Shown piece after piece: positions 11,298 to 23,590 of a stretch of DNA of 64,000 bases. Position 1 is the stretch's first letter, and each line of letters begins with the position of its first letter. A program made the translations under genes and the position numbers. The stretch is from the NCBI GenBank assembly GCA_000310025.1, contig FN649759.1:216282-280281 (forward strand). Direction: 5' to 3'. The notes under the pieces were generated by a model, which was not told where the DNA came from, did not search any database, and saw nothing but the letters and a program-made list of their open reading frames with translations. The DNA is from Ectocarpus siliculosus (Eukaryota; Sar; Phaeophyceae; Ectocarpales; Ectocarpaceae).

Positions 11298-14200
11298 TTG
11301 TCTCTAGGCGCCGACCCTCAAGGCCGCAAAAGGCTACCCTGTTTCGCCCGAAATTCCGGGCAATTATATGCCCACTGAAATCTATCGACATTGTACTTTC
11401 TTCAACCACCCGCTTCTGCATAATTTTGACCTGCTTTCGTCCACTGCCGAGAGTGTTCGATGTGCTGCCGTGCGGTGACGAGGAGGTTGATCGAGCCCTG
11501 GTTGGAAGTGGGTTATGGTTCGAAAAATGCGAGTATAAAAATAAACATATGGGTGGTTGAAAAAGGACTGCAGTAGATTTAGGTCCCTCCTGCGACCGGG
11601 CGAAGGGTACTTCAACGCGAAACCAACGGGTGAAGTGACGCGATGCTGCTGTCGATAGTCTTGCGAATGCACCCGCAGGGTTGAACATGTTATGTCATGT
11701 TGTTGCGGATCATACAAAATCGATTCTCAATTTGCCATCATCACTCACAAGCTGCTACATCTCCGGATGCATATCTAATCTGCATAGGAGCTGTTGTCTA
11801 CAAGCCTCCGATACGTATGAGGCCATATGTTGTTCGAAAGCGGAGGTGACAACACCTGAGTGAATGGATGTAATGTTCGATCTCATCCGTTCATGCATTC
11901 CCTCCTCATAAAATTCCCCATCCCCATCTTCCGTCCGCCTTATGTTTGGTGATCGGGCATTGACCTTTCCACAAAAATCCTTTGGCTTTTTTTTCCCGCC
12001 GAATACAGTACATATCTACGCCACGGACGGACGCGTGAACCACACATCGTCAATGGCATACTTTACCCTTCTTTCGTACCGATGTCATTATCGTCTCTAC
12101 TTCCTCTGCCTATCGAACCGCTGCACCCGTGCCACGCATGATGGCCGCCCGCCCCACTGGGGGGCGGGGGGCCAATCAATCCCCCTAGTTTTGTGTATGT
12201 ACGGCACCTCCTGCTGTTGTCGTCGTGTGTGCATTCTCTGGGAGAAGTGATTTTGTAGATGTTCGTTTTGCGCACATCAACACGTATAGAGGGCTGGGAA
12301 ACAGATTGAATTGGGATTGACCTACGCCATATTCAACGCGAAGCATTCGAAGTTGCTGCTGAGTAGAACGCAGTGGTGCACTGACGAACCTCGTGTGTCT
12401 TCAACCGAAAGTGTTGGGTATTCGAGATGGGGTGTGCACAAGTGCGCTTTTCCATGTTCTTGCGCCTGAGGTGACAATAATGAAAAATTACGTGAATATT
12501 CCTTGTTTTCTCGCCTTGCTTCCTACCGAGGCTCTGGACTCTCCTGCTCTAGTAGTGGTACAGGCTCTGGGACCGACATTCCACCAACGGTAGAGTACAT
12601 GCGACAGACGTCGGATGCTGATAAGCACTTCCTCCAGTACACGTTCATGGACGACCCCAAAGAAAGCGCCGGTGACGACCAGGCGGGATACACTGTGCGT
12701 GACCAGAGTGGCAGCGGCGGCGACAACGGTAGCTGCCGCGAGAGCTGCCGCGAGAGTGATGTCACCATCACCATCGTCTGTCGATATAGTCCGACTAGTT
12801 CCTTTCGGTGAGGGTGGTAGATGTTTTTTCGTCAACAAGTTTAACCTCCGCCAATTTGTTGGTGGGTGGGGGGGCAGCCAGAAACGTTGATCGCGCCTCT
12901 TGGGAGAGATACTACGTAAGTATCCCATGAATTCCGTCGTTTCTCATGTGTTGGAGGTGCGCCGGCAGAACCCAAAGTGTATTGTGACCACAATATTATA
13001 GGATCAGTAGCGTAGAACGCGTCTCTCCTGAGGCTCCTATTGCCCCATGTTCTGCGGCGCTCTGCCTCGTGCCGGAGCAATAAGGTCAATGTTCTCGCAG
13101 CCATGTTTTCTTGTCAAACTGTAGCTCTTAGTGTTTTGAGGTCACGCTGCGGGCTTCTCAGTGACGAAGTCGGGTATTCCACAATGTTCAACCCGACATT
13201 GGAAGTAGGAATACATCACGACGACCTCCCTTCCCTGCCGGTTTCATTTCCCGATACGCCTACAGTAGTCCCAGGTGGCATGACTCGCGACGCAGCAGTG
13301 GGAGTTGGGAGGCGAATGGACGATATTCGTGTTGTTTTGCTTTGGGTTATCACGCCGTCGTGTTGACATCGGTCTCCAACCACCGGCAAAGTTTTTCGAG
13401 ATTCTTGTTGCCAATGGAGCTTGACACGGTTTTTGGATCAGGAGCTTCGCTGCTAAATCACTCGCAGGCGCAATTACTGTTGTGCAATGACTTGACGGGA
13501 CTTTTTTGGGGAACCAAATCTGTAATTTGTTTCGCAAGATTCGACATCGGTTGTTTCCACAGTCCTCGGGGACGTAAAGTAGGTAGATTTGATCATTTGT
13601 TGCGAGTATGAAATCCTCTGGATTTTTCTGAAAGCGGGGGTTGAAGACCAGCAATCGGGGCCATAGCAATCCAACCGATGCGGTACAGCGCATGCACTCC
13701 GTTTATTTCTAGACGCCTTGCATGTATCAACAAGCGCCGGAGACAGGGGTGCAGTGGACGCCTCGTGTTACGTGGGTGGCTTGATTGGTTGGAAGTATCT
13801 CGTTGGCGGAAGCGGTGTTCGGGGTCTGTTAAATGGTACTTTGCTATTGCAACCTTTTATTCACCCGTTCGGAATGCATCGGTGTTCGGAATCCGTTGTC
13901 TTTGTTCGTGAGTTTTTTCTGCTTCAAATGTCTCTTCTTTATCGATTGAGCGCGTCGCCGTATCTGGTGCGTGCATGAACAAGTTGCCAAGAACTACACG
14001 AAAATACGGGACAACCACGAAAAACACGTCTGGCGACGCCATACTGGAACGGTTGCACGTATTTTACACCTTGTGCCTTCAAGTTTGCACAAAGTCAACA
14101 ACTTGCGCCGTCAAGGTTGCACAACGTCAACACCTTGTGCCTTCAAGTTTGCCAAAAAAGTCAACACCGTATGCCCGTAGGTTTGCAAGAACCCAGCACC

Positions 14201-15267
14201 TTGTGCCCGTAAGGTTGCACAACGTACCCTTACAACGTGTACCAGTGGCCACCTGTGCAGTTTGAGTGCTCGGTTGGAGGCAACCAATACTTGTAAACGT
14301 CAGCCTCAAGCAAAATAAGCGGCACTACTACCGTATTTACCATGTACCTGTAGTCTGTGCCCGAATGGAGATGGATTCAACGGGATCAATATGTTTCGCC
14401 TCTCCTTCGCTTTCCCCTGTTCAACGAGACGGGTGAAGTACGAACGGGTACAACCCTTGCACACATAGAAGTACTACGAAGCCACACAGCCTCCTCTATG
14501 CAGCATGGGCCGTTTCCGTCCTGCACCGTGCGCTGAAACTGCACGCGGTGCCAGAGCGGACCGAAATTATGCTTTGTCCCCCTGGGACAACTACACTTGA
14601 TCTCTCAGTCAAAAGTAGGTCATCCTCGGCACGTATTAGGACAAATAAATGCAAACGCGCAAGACCACATACCCGTTCGAGATATAGCCACAGGCGAACG
14701 GGTATGTACCACGCACATGTACAGAGACTGCTGTGCAGACTTGCGTCGACTGGACTTTTTCGAGCGGGGCACGGGGCACGGTAATCTACTACTGTAACTA
14801 CTGTTGTTTCTGTTCGTTGTACGGAGATCTCCCATGAAAAGCAGAGTGTGTGGGAGAGATGAACCGTCGCAGAGAAGCAGCGCAGGAGGCACACGCTGGA
14901 TCAAGGACTATAGTCTAAGCCTGCTGTGTTGGGAGCTTGGGGACACAACCTGGTAGATCCGAAATGCTTGTGGAGCATGAAGCCGGCGGTCCTTCCTCGT
15001 GCAAGCGACTGTTGGTTTTAGCCAATAGGAGGCTACAGACACTCGTCCCGCATTTTTCCTTAATTCGCCGCTGGCTGCTGGTTTCCCCCGCTTCCTCGCT
15101 TCCTTCATGTTTCCATGTTCCTACGGTCCTACATGTATGTCGTTCTTGGCTCTCGGCTGTAAGCGCCGAGAGAGTCAACTGGCTCAACTGGCTCGGTAAC
15201 GTGATCACACTCATCGAGCTCCGCTTCACCCCCCTCGAGAAACAGCGATCGTAGCTTAACGGGAACC
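11298..15267. other. Intergenic stretch, no certain gene
   Basis: This lies between the copia insertion and the Zn2Cys6 gene. Around 12.50-12.93 kb both strands carry an open frame. The minus-strand reading (146 aa) has an alanine/valine-rich hydrophobic stretch followed by VVTGAFFGVVHERVLEEVLI. The plus-strand reading (102 aa) is polar (YMRQTSDADKHFLQYTFMDD). One could be an exon of an unrecognised gene, but I cannot choose. A minisatellite lies at 14.07-14.23 kb. The last few hundred bases should hold the promoter and 5' UTR of the transcription factor gene; no core element is obvious. Confidence 0.4.
14067..14225. repeat. Minisatellite, about 32-bp unit, five copies
   Basis: Five imperfect head-to-tail units of the form CACCTTGTGCCTTCAAG then TTTGCACAACGTCAA, 32-34 bp each. 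Units alternate between CCTTCAAGTTTGC and CCGTAAGGTTGC versions, which suggests a two-unit higher-order repeat. No reading frame runs usefully through it. Confidence 0.8.
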
Positions 15268-18200
15268 ATGGATGCCTCAACTACAACATCACCATCATTG
15301 AGCCATGCGGACAACGACGTTGGTCACGAAGAAGGGAATCGCTCGCGTCCAATCCTGCGCAGAATGCGTAAGAGCTGCTCAGAATGCGGACAAAAAAAGA
15401 GGAGTTGTGATGGAAAACGACCTTGTGGGTGAGTGTCAAATGCACTACTGCTGTGTAGGCTACACGTGTACAGCAGTGAACTACATACAGCGATACACGT
15501 CCTTTGTCAATTCAAGAGGACGGGTTGGCGTGCCCCCCCCTACCTCGGTTGGAGAGGGAAGTTATGTGACTCGTAGGGCGGGGTAATTCGGCGCAGGTGC
15601 ATTACATCTAGTACAGCAGTAGTCTATCTGCCATGCTGTGCGAGACATGCTGGTTCCAGGCAGCAATCACACACACGCGAAGATCATATGCGTACGTTAA
15701 CGCTTTTGCTGTTGTAGCATGTAACTGTGTGCAATATTTTGAGCGGATCTTCAAGACTGGTGCACCCGCCCCCCGCTGGAATGCCTCACGCAAGAACACA
15801 CCAACCCACACGCCGTGACACACTGACCCTGCTCACGGCATGCAATCTGCACCTACCAACACTACCGCTGGCTTTAATGAATGGCGGCAGACACGAATAC
15901 ACTACTGTAGATAGAGCTCATCCGGCAGTGGTGGTGTGGAAGGCAGGAGCACAATTCAAATTCAAACAGAGCCAGCCCCGACCACTAACCGTGCTCTCAC
16001 GTGGATTGACCATCTCACCACGTTACTTTCATTTCTCATGTTTCTCTTGCTGGAGGCGGCGTCGTATGTTTGCTTCCCTCGCCCCCCCCGGGCACCCTCG
16101 GCCTTGTTTGCCATCGGGGTTTGGGTTTTCGTCGCTTGGCAACGACGTTGTAAAACAAGCCGCCCCCCCCGGTATTTGCCATCGGGGTTGGGTTTTCGTC
16201 GCTTGGCAATGACGTTGTAAAACAAGCCCCCCCCTCGGTGTTTGCCATCGGGATTGGGTTTTCGTCGCTTGGCAACGACGTTGTAAAACAAGCCAATTCA
16301 CTTCGTGAACTCGGCAACCAGGTTACCGTTTTTTTTTTGCCTCGTTTTTTTTTTTGGCGCTAACCATAATGGTGGTCGAGTAGATCATGTTGTGCGGGGT
16401 GGAGAACCCTCACTCCGCGCAACGGGGGATGATCGCACCACGTTGTGTTAAAATGGTAAAGCATCCTCGAGGCAATTACACAGTGCTTACACCTGTCTCT
16501 GGAAGTGAAAGCACCAGAAAATAAATTAAGTCATACGCAGCTGTCATCCGTACGCAAGGAAGTAAGCACAAGATGCCGAACACCCTTAGCAGAATGCAGC
16601 TCACCCTTCATGCGACTCGCCGAATACCTCACGGTGCTTCGCGCTTGGTGATGTGAGAGCCTGGTCCAGTGAGGAACCCGGCGTGCTCCGTCCCGGCTTT
16701 GTAGGGATGCGAGGTCAATGGTCTAACGACTACGGCATGCACGACTATGAGTACACGCCCCCCCCGGGCACCCTGTTACTATCCGATGAAAGATCATATC
16801 TATCTTGTCTCATGTGGCGAATGCCCCAATAGCATGTCAACGCCTTAACTTTCTCTCTTGCTGCTGCTGTTGCAAGACTCCCATTTTTTTTTTACACCCA
16901 CCCGTGAGCTTTTCCAACGGCAAGGAGAGGACATAGTCAAGAAATACTTCTTGTTGTGTAGCCAGAGAGCAGGCATAGGTCTGCTGTTACTGATATCCTT
17001 CCACATGCGGAAGGGATTGGGCCACGGCGGGTGGGTCGTTGGGTGTGCGGGACTTACGCTGAGTGTGTCACCTCGTTTTGTTCTGTCTTCTGGCTAGCTG
17101 GCTTCGAAATTCGCATGTGGAGTCTCCGTTGTGTTCCGACAACTCCCGGGGTTAGGATGAGGTATCTCCCACGAAATTTCGGGACAAATGCCTGAATAGC
17201 ACCGCCACATGTTGGCGGAGCACCACAAAACCGGTGTGACGAAGCGTGCCCTATTTTTCTTCCTCTTCAGACGCCAGCAGAGCATCAGTCGGTACTCCAT
17301 AGGTCTTGTTTGGGTCGCAATGAAGGGTTATTAGGGCTCCCGGAAATACGATGGATATCAAACCCTTGTAACAGTCGATCAACCCTGCGTTTACCTCCTG
17401 GGTTAAAGGCAAGAAACTGTCGTGGCTCATTGTAGCGTATTCTCGTTTGTGTCAACACGGATGAAGTATTTGAGTTGCGTACTTGTAGGGTTGGACCATA
17501 AAGGATGTTCTCTTCAAAACCAACCGTCTTGCACTGCTTCTTGGGCCCGCAGCTCGGGGAAACACTCTCCTGCCGCTTGGAGTCTTGGGGTAAATATGTC
17601 GCCTGTTCGTGCGTGTGCATATGTAGGAAGAATATGAAGACGGTTCTGTGTTCCGTAGATTGAAGGGACCTACTGCGGTACCTGCTGTGATAAACTTGGA
17701 TGAGTCAACGATGCCCCCATTCTGCGTCAGCCTGTGCGAGGCACTCTCTTTCTTCTCTGTCTGTCGTGCGTTTGTCCTGCGGATCTAGTACAAGCTGTCA
17801 GCGAGACTTTCTAGTCACTGGAAACACTCACTGGGCATGCCCGGCACAGACTGCGGCTGTCGTGGTTATCAACTTGCCCTCCGCAAATTGTCCAGCAGCG
17901 TTACAAATAGTCACACCAACACGTTTAGCTCGACGTTGCTGTGCCGTTATTGACTGCTTCGCGGATTACTTCCCTCTTGTACCAACATCGTCTAGGCGTT
18001 GTGTGCGATCAGGCGCTCAATGCACGTACAACGAAAGGCGGCGGCATGGCGCCCAAGCACACATGCAGCAGCACCAGCCTCAGGGCCCTGATCGGGATGG
18101 CGTGAACGCGAAGGACGTCCTGCTTCACTCCACCGGGGCACTCATTACTTCTGGCATGTTGCCGTTCAAGAGGTGAAGTTCGGTGGCCCCTTTCGTTTGC

Positions 18201-21200
18201 TTTGCACGAGGTAGTGGCCAAGAGGAAATTGAACATGCCCGCCATTTAACGGTGTGTGCCGCAGAACAATGTAGATTGCCTCTCTAGATGTCCTTCCTTG
18301 CCTCCCATTCTCCGTTTTCATTTCTCTTAGTGCAGCAGTAGCAGACACACACACAAAACTTGGGACAAAAAAACAGGCTGTTTCTCGGATCTTCTTGGAT
18401 CGACTGAAAGCTTCAAGAATGGCTGGCATGACTCACGGCAGGGACATGTGTTGGGAGACGAAAACGAAAACCTCTCGTCACTTCTTGGATCCATCAGCTA
18501 AACGATTACCTCCCAAATCCAACCGCCGCCGAGCCTAGCGTGAGATCACCCGACCACTCCCGTGTGGGTGGGGGATGGTGGAAGAGCCGAGATCGAAGAA
18601 GCATACCAGGAACAGGGAGAATCCTGGTAGATAAGAACAACGAAAGTCATCACCACGGCTGGTCGGCTGGTCACAACGCAGCGGCAGGGATGTCGACCAA
18701 CATTAAGACAGCTGGCATATCTTATCTCGTGCCGACTGAGATTGCCCGTGGCGTCTTGGTTGCACAGTTTTCCATCCCCCTCCCCCCCCTTCGCCCATGC
18801 CTTGCTCTATTTTATGGTGTATCAGGTGTAGGTTGAGTGCTTCTCCGGCAACTGGCCTTGTGGAAATGCAGGAGAACACCTTCCTCAGCGACTTCTTCGG
18901 CTGCATTGGCTTTCTTCCACTCACCACCCCGAGGTGTCACATCCAGCTTGCCTGGAACCGCGTACGCACTTGAGTGCTGTCTGCGTCCACGCGGCAATTG
19001 ATTCGGGACTTTGGCCTTTTCATATGTCATCGAAGCTGCCGCAATGCAGGCGGCGTTGACATTCTCGTCGAAGTTGTAGTTTGATTGTGCTTCTTCTCGC
19101 TCTTCCCTCCTACAGTGCTGTACCCTACGCAATCATCCGACCCGTGGCACTTTCGCACCCATCTGTGTTGTTATTGCCAGTCAAATTCGGGAGACCATGG
19201 TGAAGATCATGGTACCCCCCGCCTCCTCTCAGCAGTCAGTCTTTGGGGATGGCAGTGACAAGAGAGGGCACTACTTCGAAGCAGTCGCCCCTGGGGGCGA
19301 TCTGAGCAAGATTTCTGCAGGAAGCCAGCTTCCTATGGACCCGTCCGCGTGCACATTCTGGTGTGCGGTTGCTCTCGGGGCGCTCGTAAAGGGCAGCCCG
19401 ATCGAATCGGTATGAACCAGCGTGTCGTCTTTCAAGTCAAAAGTGTGAGAATGAGTTGTTGTTTGCCTAAGCATGATACCGTTTCTCGGATGTCGTTGAG
19501 GTCACTATTTGCACTAGGGTGCCGTCGTGGGTTGTTCGTCCGTGACAGACCTCCCTCTACTTGTTTGGTACCACGCTGCCGCAGGTGACGAGCTATGCCC
19601 AACTGGCACAAGAAGCGCTTGCCAAGAGCAACTCCGGTCCCGGAGACGCCGAGGTCGCGAAGTGAGTCAACACGGAACAACCTACACTCCTTAGAGGGAA
19701 TGCGCGATTTTCGATTGTCCAATCTCTTATCCCACGAGTTCCTCTGTGGATGTTGTGATCTCGACCCTCTTGGTGTTTGTGTTCGACACACATCCGCCAG
19801 GCTTGTCTGCTCCACAGGTCTTTGGTAGTTTTGCGATGATAGTTCACTTTGATCTGCGTTCTCCCTGTTGTCTTGTCCCTGGCCAGGGCATGGGTAATTC
19901 TGGCTAACCTGCACGGCTTTATGGGAGACAAGGTGAGCTGCTTTCCGTGACTCTGTCCTTCACGTGGATATCCACCACTGCTGACTCTTGGAACTTCGTT
20001 TGTAGTTCTTTGCGGCAACCTGTCAGGCCCCTAAAGAGCTCGCAGGTGGGTCGCTCCAGTGGCGCGCTTGGAACAGGAAAAAGTGATCCGCTCCAGCTGA
20101 CGTGTTAGCGTGGTGTCCTCCGACGTGCGTTCGTTCGATAACCACGTGGTACATGTGTTCCTTCAGGAGCGGTTCGAGAAATACCTGGCTCTTTCGGACT
20201 CATTCTTGAGAAGTTCCATCGAGCAAGGGTCCATCGACACCCTTCCAGTGGTGAGGTTGGTGCTGAGAGTTTTTCTTGGCGCTGGAGGTTACAGGTTGAG
20301 CGCTGATGGTGGCTCCCTCTAGGATGTTCGGCTTGAGTTGTGCGTGCGATGGAGGTTTCCTGCCACAGTCACCTTCATTGTGTGATTGTGTGATCCGAAC
20401 CGAATAACTTTCCCGGTTCCTTGGAGACCATCCTACCAAGTCACTGATACGAACAAGCGGGAGTCCTCTTGCCTCCTCGCGCTGCCGTTGGGACAGCTGT
20501 GTTTATTGCTACTCTGCGTCTGCCGTGCGGCCATGCGCTGACCAGGGTTTCGCCGAGATCGTCAAGTTCAAAGACATCGCCAACGTGTCCTGTGGGAAGT
20601 GGCAGATGGGGTCTTTCCCTGTCCAAGAAGAAACCCTTCCTCCTCCTCAGGTGTGCGCGCTGGTGGGGTCGAGGGGTCGCTTGGCGATGCGCATTCTCAT
20701 GCCAGAGTATGATCAGCTGGGCTCTCGCGTATATTCCAGGGGACACAGATTCTCCGCCCACCGGCAGCTTCGTTTTACTTCGTGGAAACAGGCCTTGAGT
20801 ACGCAGAGCCGAACGATGAGAATGGTTGTAAACTGATTCGACATCACTCAACATCTTATTGTTGCACCTACCCTGCCCCTCCACTCTTGTTGTCACGGCG
20901 CCCCCAGTTAAACGAGGTTGCTACCGAAGCCGAGCTCTATCGATACGTCTCTCAATCTCGCTCAGCGTTTGAGAAGGCGATCTACTCGACAGCGACCGAG
21001 CAGAGCGCGAGTGGCGGCAACGGCCTGTGCGACTCTGAGCCTCATGGCAGGCCAGGCGGGGTGAACTCTTCCCTGGAAGACTTTGTGGCTGGCGATATCT
21101 CCAAGGCTATGCGGGCGTTGTTGGACGATGGCGGTGTCGTCCATTTAGAACCTCTTCAAGAAGCCGTGGATCTGTGAGTGGACATTCACGTTGCAAAAGC

Positions 21201-23590
21201 AGGCGAGCACACCCGTGATCGTTTGGCACCATGGTACATAGGGAGGCATATATATCTATGGTGAAGCTGATCTGACATATCAAGAATTTATCGAGGCACC
21301 AGCTATTTCTCGCTAACTTCAACAACGGGTGGCTGCAACGCCAACCAGCATCATCACGAGGCTCGGATCGAAATCTCATGTCTACTTCCCACTTCGACGG
21401 ACTCTCACATTTCCGTACGACCGTTGGTATGCATCTCAATCGCACTCGACCCGGACGTCGAACTGGGGTGCGGTCTCTTCGCTGAGAAGACCAAGCATTC
21501 GAGGGGGAATCGGCGTACTTTTCATCAACGGGTGAGCTGGGGCGGACGTGTTGAGGACATGGATGTTTTCGCCCCTCTGACACCATGAGCACATGTGAAT
21601 CCCACCCCCAGCCATTCCTTTGTCGTGGCCGTTTACCATAACTACTTCCTGCACTCGTTATTTGGTGCAGAGTCGTGTGTCCAAGAACCCAACATCGGCC
21701 TGGGACGCCACCCCATCTTGTACCCTCACATTCAGCGATCCCTACGCTTGGCATATTGACCACACCTGCAGAATGATGGCGCTGGCGCCTGGTACTCTCA
21801 TTCGGAAAAGAATTGCTCTCGCTCCAGCCCGGCAGGCTTTTCTCCAACACTGCTGGATCGCCCCCACTACCCCCCTCCATCCAATAGACCCTATATCATG
21901 CGGTCGGCGGCAAAGGGCGATCTTCATGCCGCACGGGAGAGCATCGGCCGCTGCATTGAAGTGCTTGAGCGATATCCTGGCTTGTGGCGCTGCATGATCG
22001 GGTGAGTCGTTTGCGAGATCCTTGAGGCTTGCGGAGTAGGCGGTGATGGCAGTAGTGTTTCTGCGTGGCCTGGGGAACGTCCGCTCTCCTTCGCACTGCC
22101 GTCGCCCTTGGACACATACCGCTCGTTGCAAGGGTGAAATCATTCACTCAGTGCCACGTCTATGAATTGCAGAGGATGTTAGGTGGGCCCCGTAATACGC
22201 TCGGGCGGCGAGATCAGGATACAAGACCGCACTCACTCAAGCCACGCCCTGATTTTCTGAGTGAACGATACTCGGAGCAACGAGGGGCTCGGACTTATTT
22301 ACCTCTGTAGTAGTATAGCACACCATTTGACCGCAGATTGGAAGTACGAACGAGTACACCAAACACAGGTTTTCAACCTCGCTTTCGGGGTAGTTTCACA
22401 GCATAGGTCACTTTTGTCACTGATTCTCCAGTATTTTTTTTATGGATGGACGGTTTCAGTCGACGCGAGGGTTCTTCTTAGCTCTCACGGAAGCCGTGAT
22501 CGCCCCTCGACTATTCATTTACTATTTTCTATTTTACGTACATGCATTTGTCCCCGCCATCCTGCTCGCAAAGAACGTGACGTCTTCCCATCTTTCGGTG
22601 GTTTCCATCGAGTCGACGCGTCTTTCATGATGACCCCTTTTCTCCTCGCCCCTCATCTGCGGACGTGTCCAAAAGGTGCCACATTACACACGTGTTGCTG
22701 ATATGTCTCGCAGCCTCCGACGACTCGACCGACCAAGCGATGTACGACAGGTTACGGGTGATTTCGAACTGTTTTCGTCCTCCTGGCTCCCAGCCCGTGC
22801 CCCCCTTCGTGGAGTGGCGCGGAGTGGGCGCTTTCTGCGATGCAACACTCTGCAGGTATGAATGTTTGCAAGATCAGAGTCCCATGCAGATCATGTGGTA
22901 CGCCGGTGCCGAGCGGGTAAAATACACCAGGGCTTGCCAGGGCGCGGTAGAGTAAGGCTTTGACTACGAAGGTTTCTTCCTCATGCCTACGGTGACGTGA
23001 AGGACACGGCACACCGTGGACTATGTACTGTGTGAACAGTTTTCAGCAGTCACTCCCTCCATGTGACCCCGTTTTCGGGCACTGGTCACGCGCTTGGCAG
23101 ATCCTTCGAGGGGCTCGTCCCCTGCGGGCACATGAGACCCTCCTTGGAGCCACCCGTCGACGACATCCACGCCGACTTTGGAACAACGGCCACTGGCAGG
23201 GGTATAGACGAGGATGCTCTTCATGGCCACGGACACACCCAGCGTGAGATACTGCCGGCTTTCAGCAGCATTCCTGGAAAAATCATCGGGACTGCCCCCG
23301 TGTGGCCTACTAACAGTGGGGCTGAGAGTGATATCGGTCCCCTTCTGACGCCTTCAGCACCACCCACTACTTCACCGACATCCTCAAATCATGCAGTCGG
23401 TCAATCTGGGGCAGGGTTTCACTCCGTGGGTGTTGCCAGGGGTGTCACCACGCCCGAGCCATCTTTGTTGGGGTTGCCAGAGAGTAGTGAGCGGGATGGG
23501 AAGCCAGAGGATACGGGTGAAGATGGCATTGCCGAAGAAGATTGGCTGGATGCTGCCCATGCAATTTCAGATGCAGCCGAAACCGTGTGA
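15268..23590 (+). CDS. Zn(II)2Cys6 binuclear-cluster transcription factor, 13 exons
   Basis: Predicted DNA-binding regulator of 779 aa. Exons: 15268-15428, 17996-18172, 19181-19409, 19585-19661, 19887-19932, 20167-20250, 20546-20650, 20908-21173, 21303-21531, 21772-22001, 22133-22182, 22714-22855, 23047-23590; they total 2,340 bases with every phase matching. Residues 37-63 form CX2CX6CX5CX2CX6C (Cys37, 40, 47, 53, 56, 63, containing CDGKRPC), the Gal4-type cluster binding two zinc ions. A basic stretch precedes it. The first intron (2.57 kb) splits the cluster after Cys53 and carries a dispersed repeat. The middle region (CTFWCAVALGALVKGSP, then HGFMGDKERFEKYLAL) resembles the middle homology region of fungal Zn2Cys6 factors. 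The C-terminus is acidic. The start ATG has a strong context (AACCATGG). Target genes are unknown. The acceptors of exons 9-11 are less certain than the rest. Confidence 0.85.
16107..16775. repeat. Dispersed repeat, copy A (in Zn2Cys6 intron 1)
   Basis: It opens with about three tandem units of some 60-66 bp (GCCATCGGGGTTGGGTTTTC ... TTGTAAAACAAGCC), continues through non-coding sequence (AATTCACTTCGTGAACTCGG ...) and ends at CGTCCCGGCTTTGTAGGGAT ... followed by a poly-C tract. Copy B at 36.92-37.41 kb matches nearly throughout and copy C at 45.74-45.83 kb matches the end only. There is no open frame of note and no clear terminal inverted repeat. A SINE-like or other non-autonomous element is possible; the family is not recognised. 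Confidence 0.75.

Noticed and set aside
14067-16293. CRISPR-like regular repeats
   Set aside because: Both arrays are head-to-tail tandem repeats without unique spacers, in a eukaryotic context.
20006-20045. Possible extra Zn2Cys6 exon (FFAATCQAPKELA)
   Set aside because: It has plausible splice sites but ends in phase 1, while the next exon (ERFEKYLAL) needs phase 0. Leaving it out makes all phases fit and gives HGFMGDKERFEKYL.
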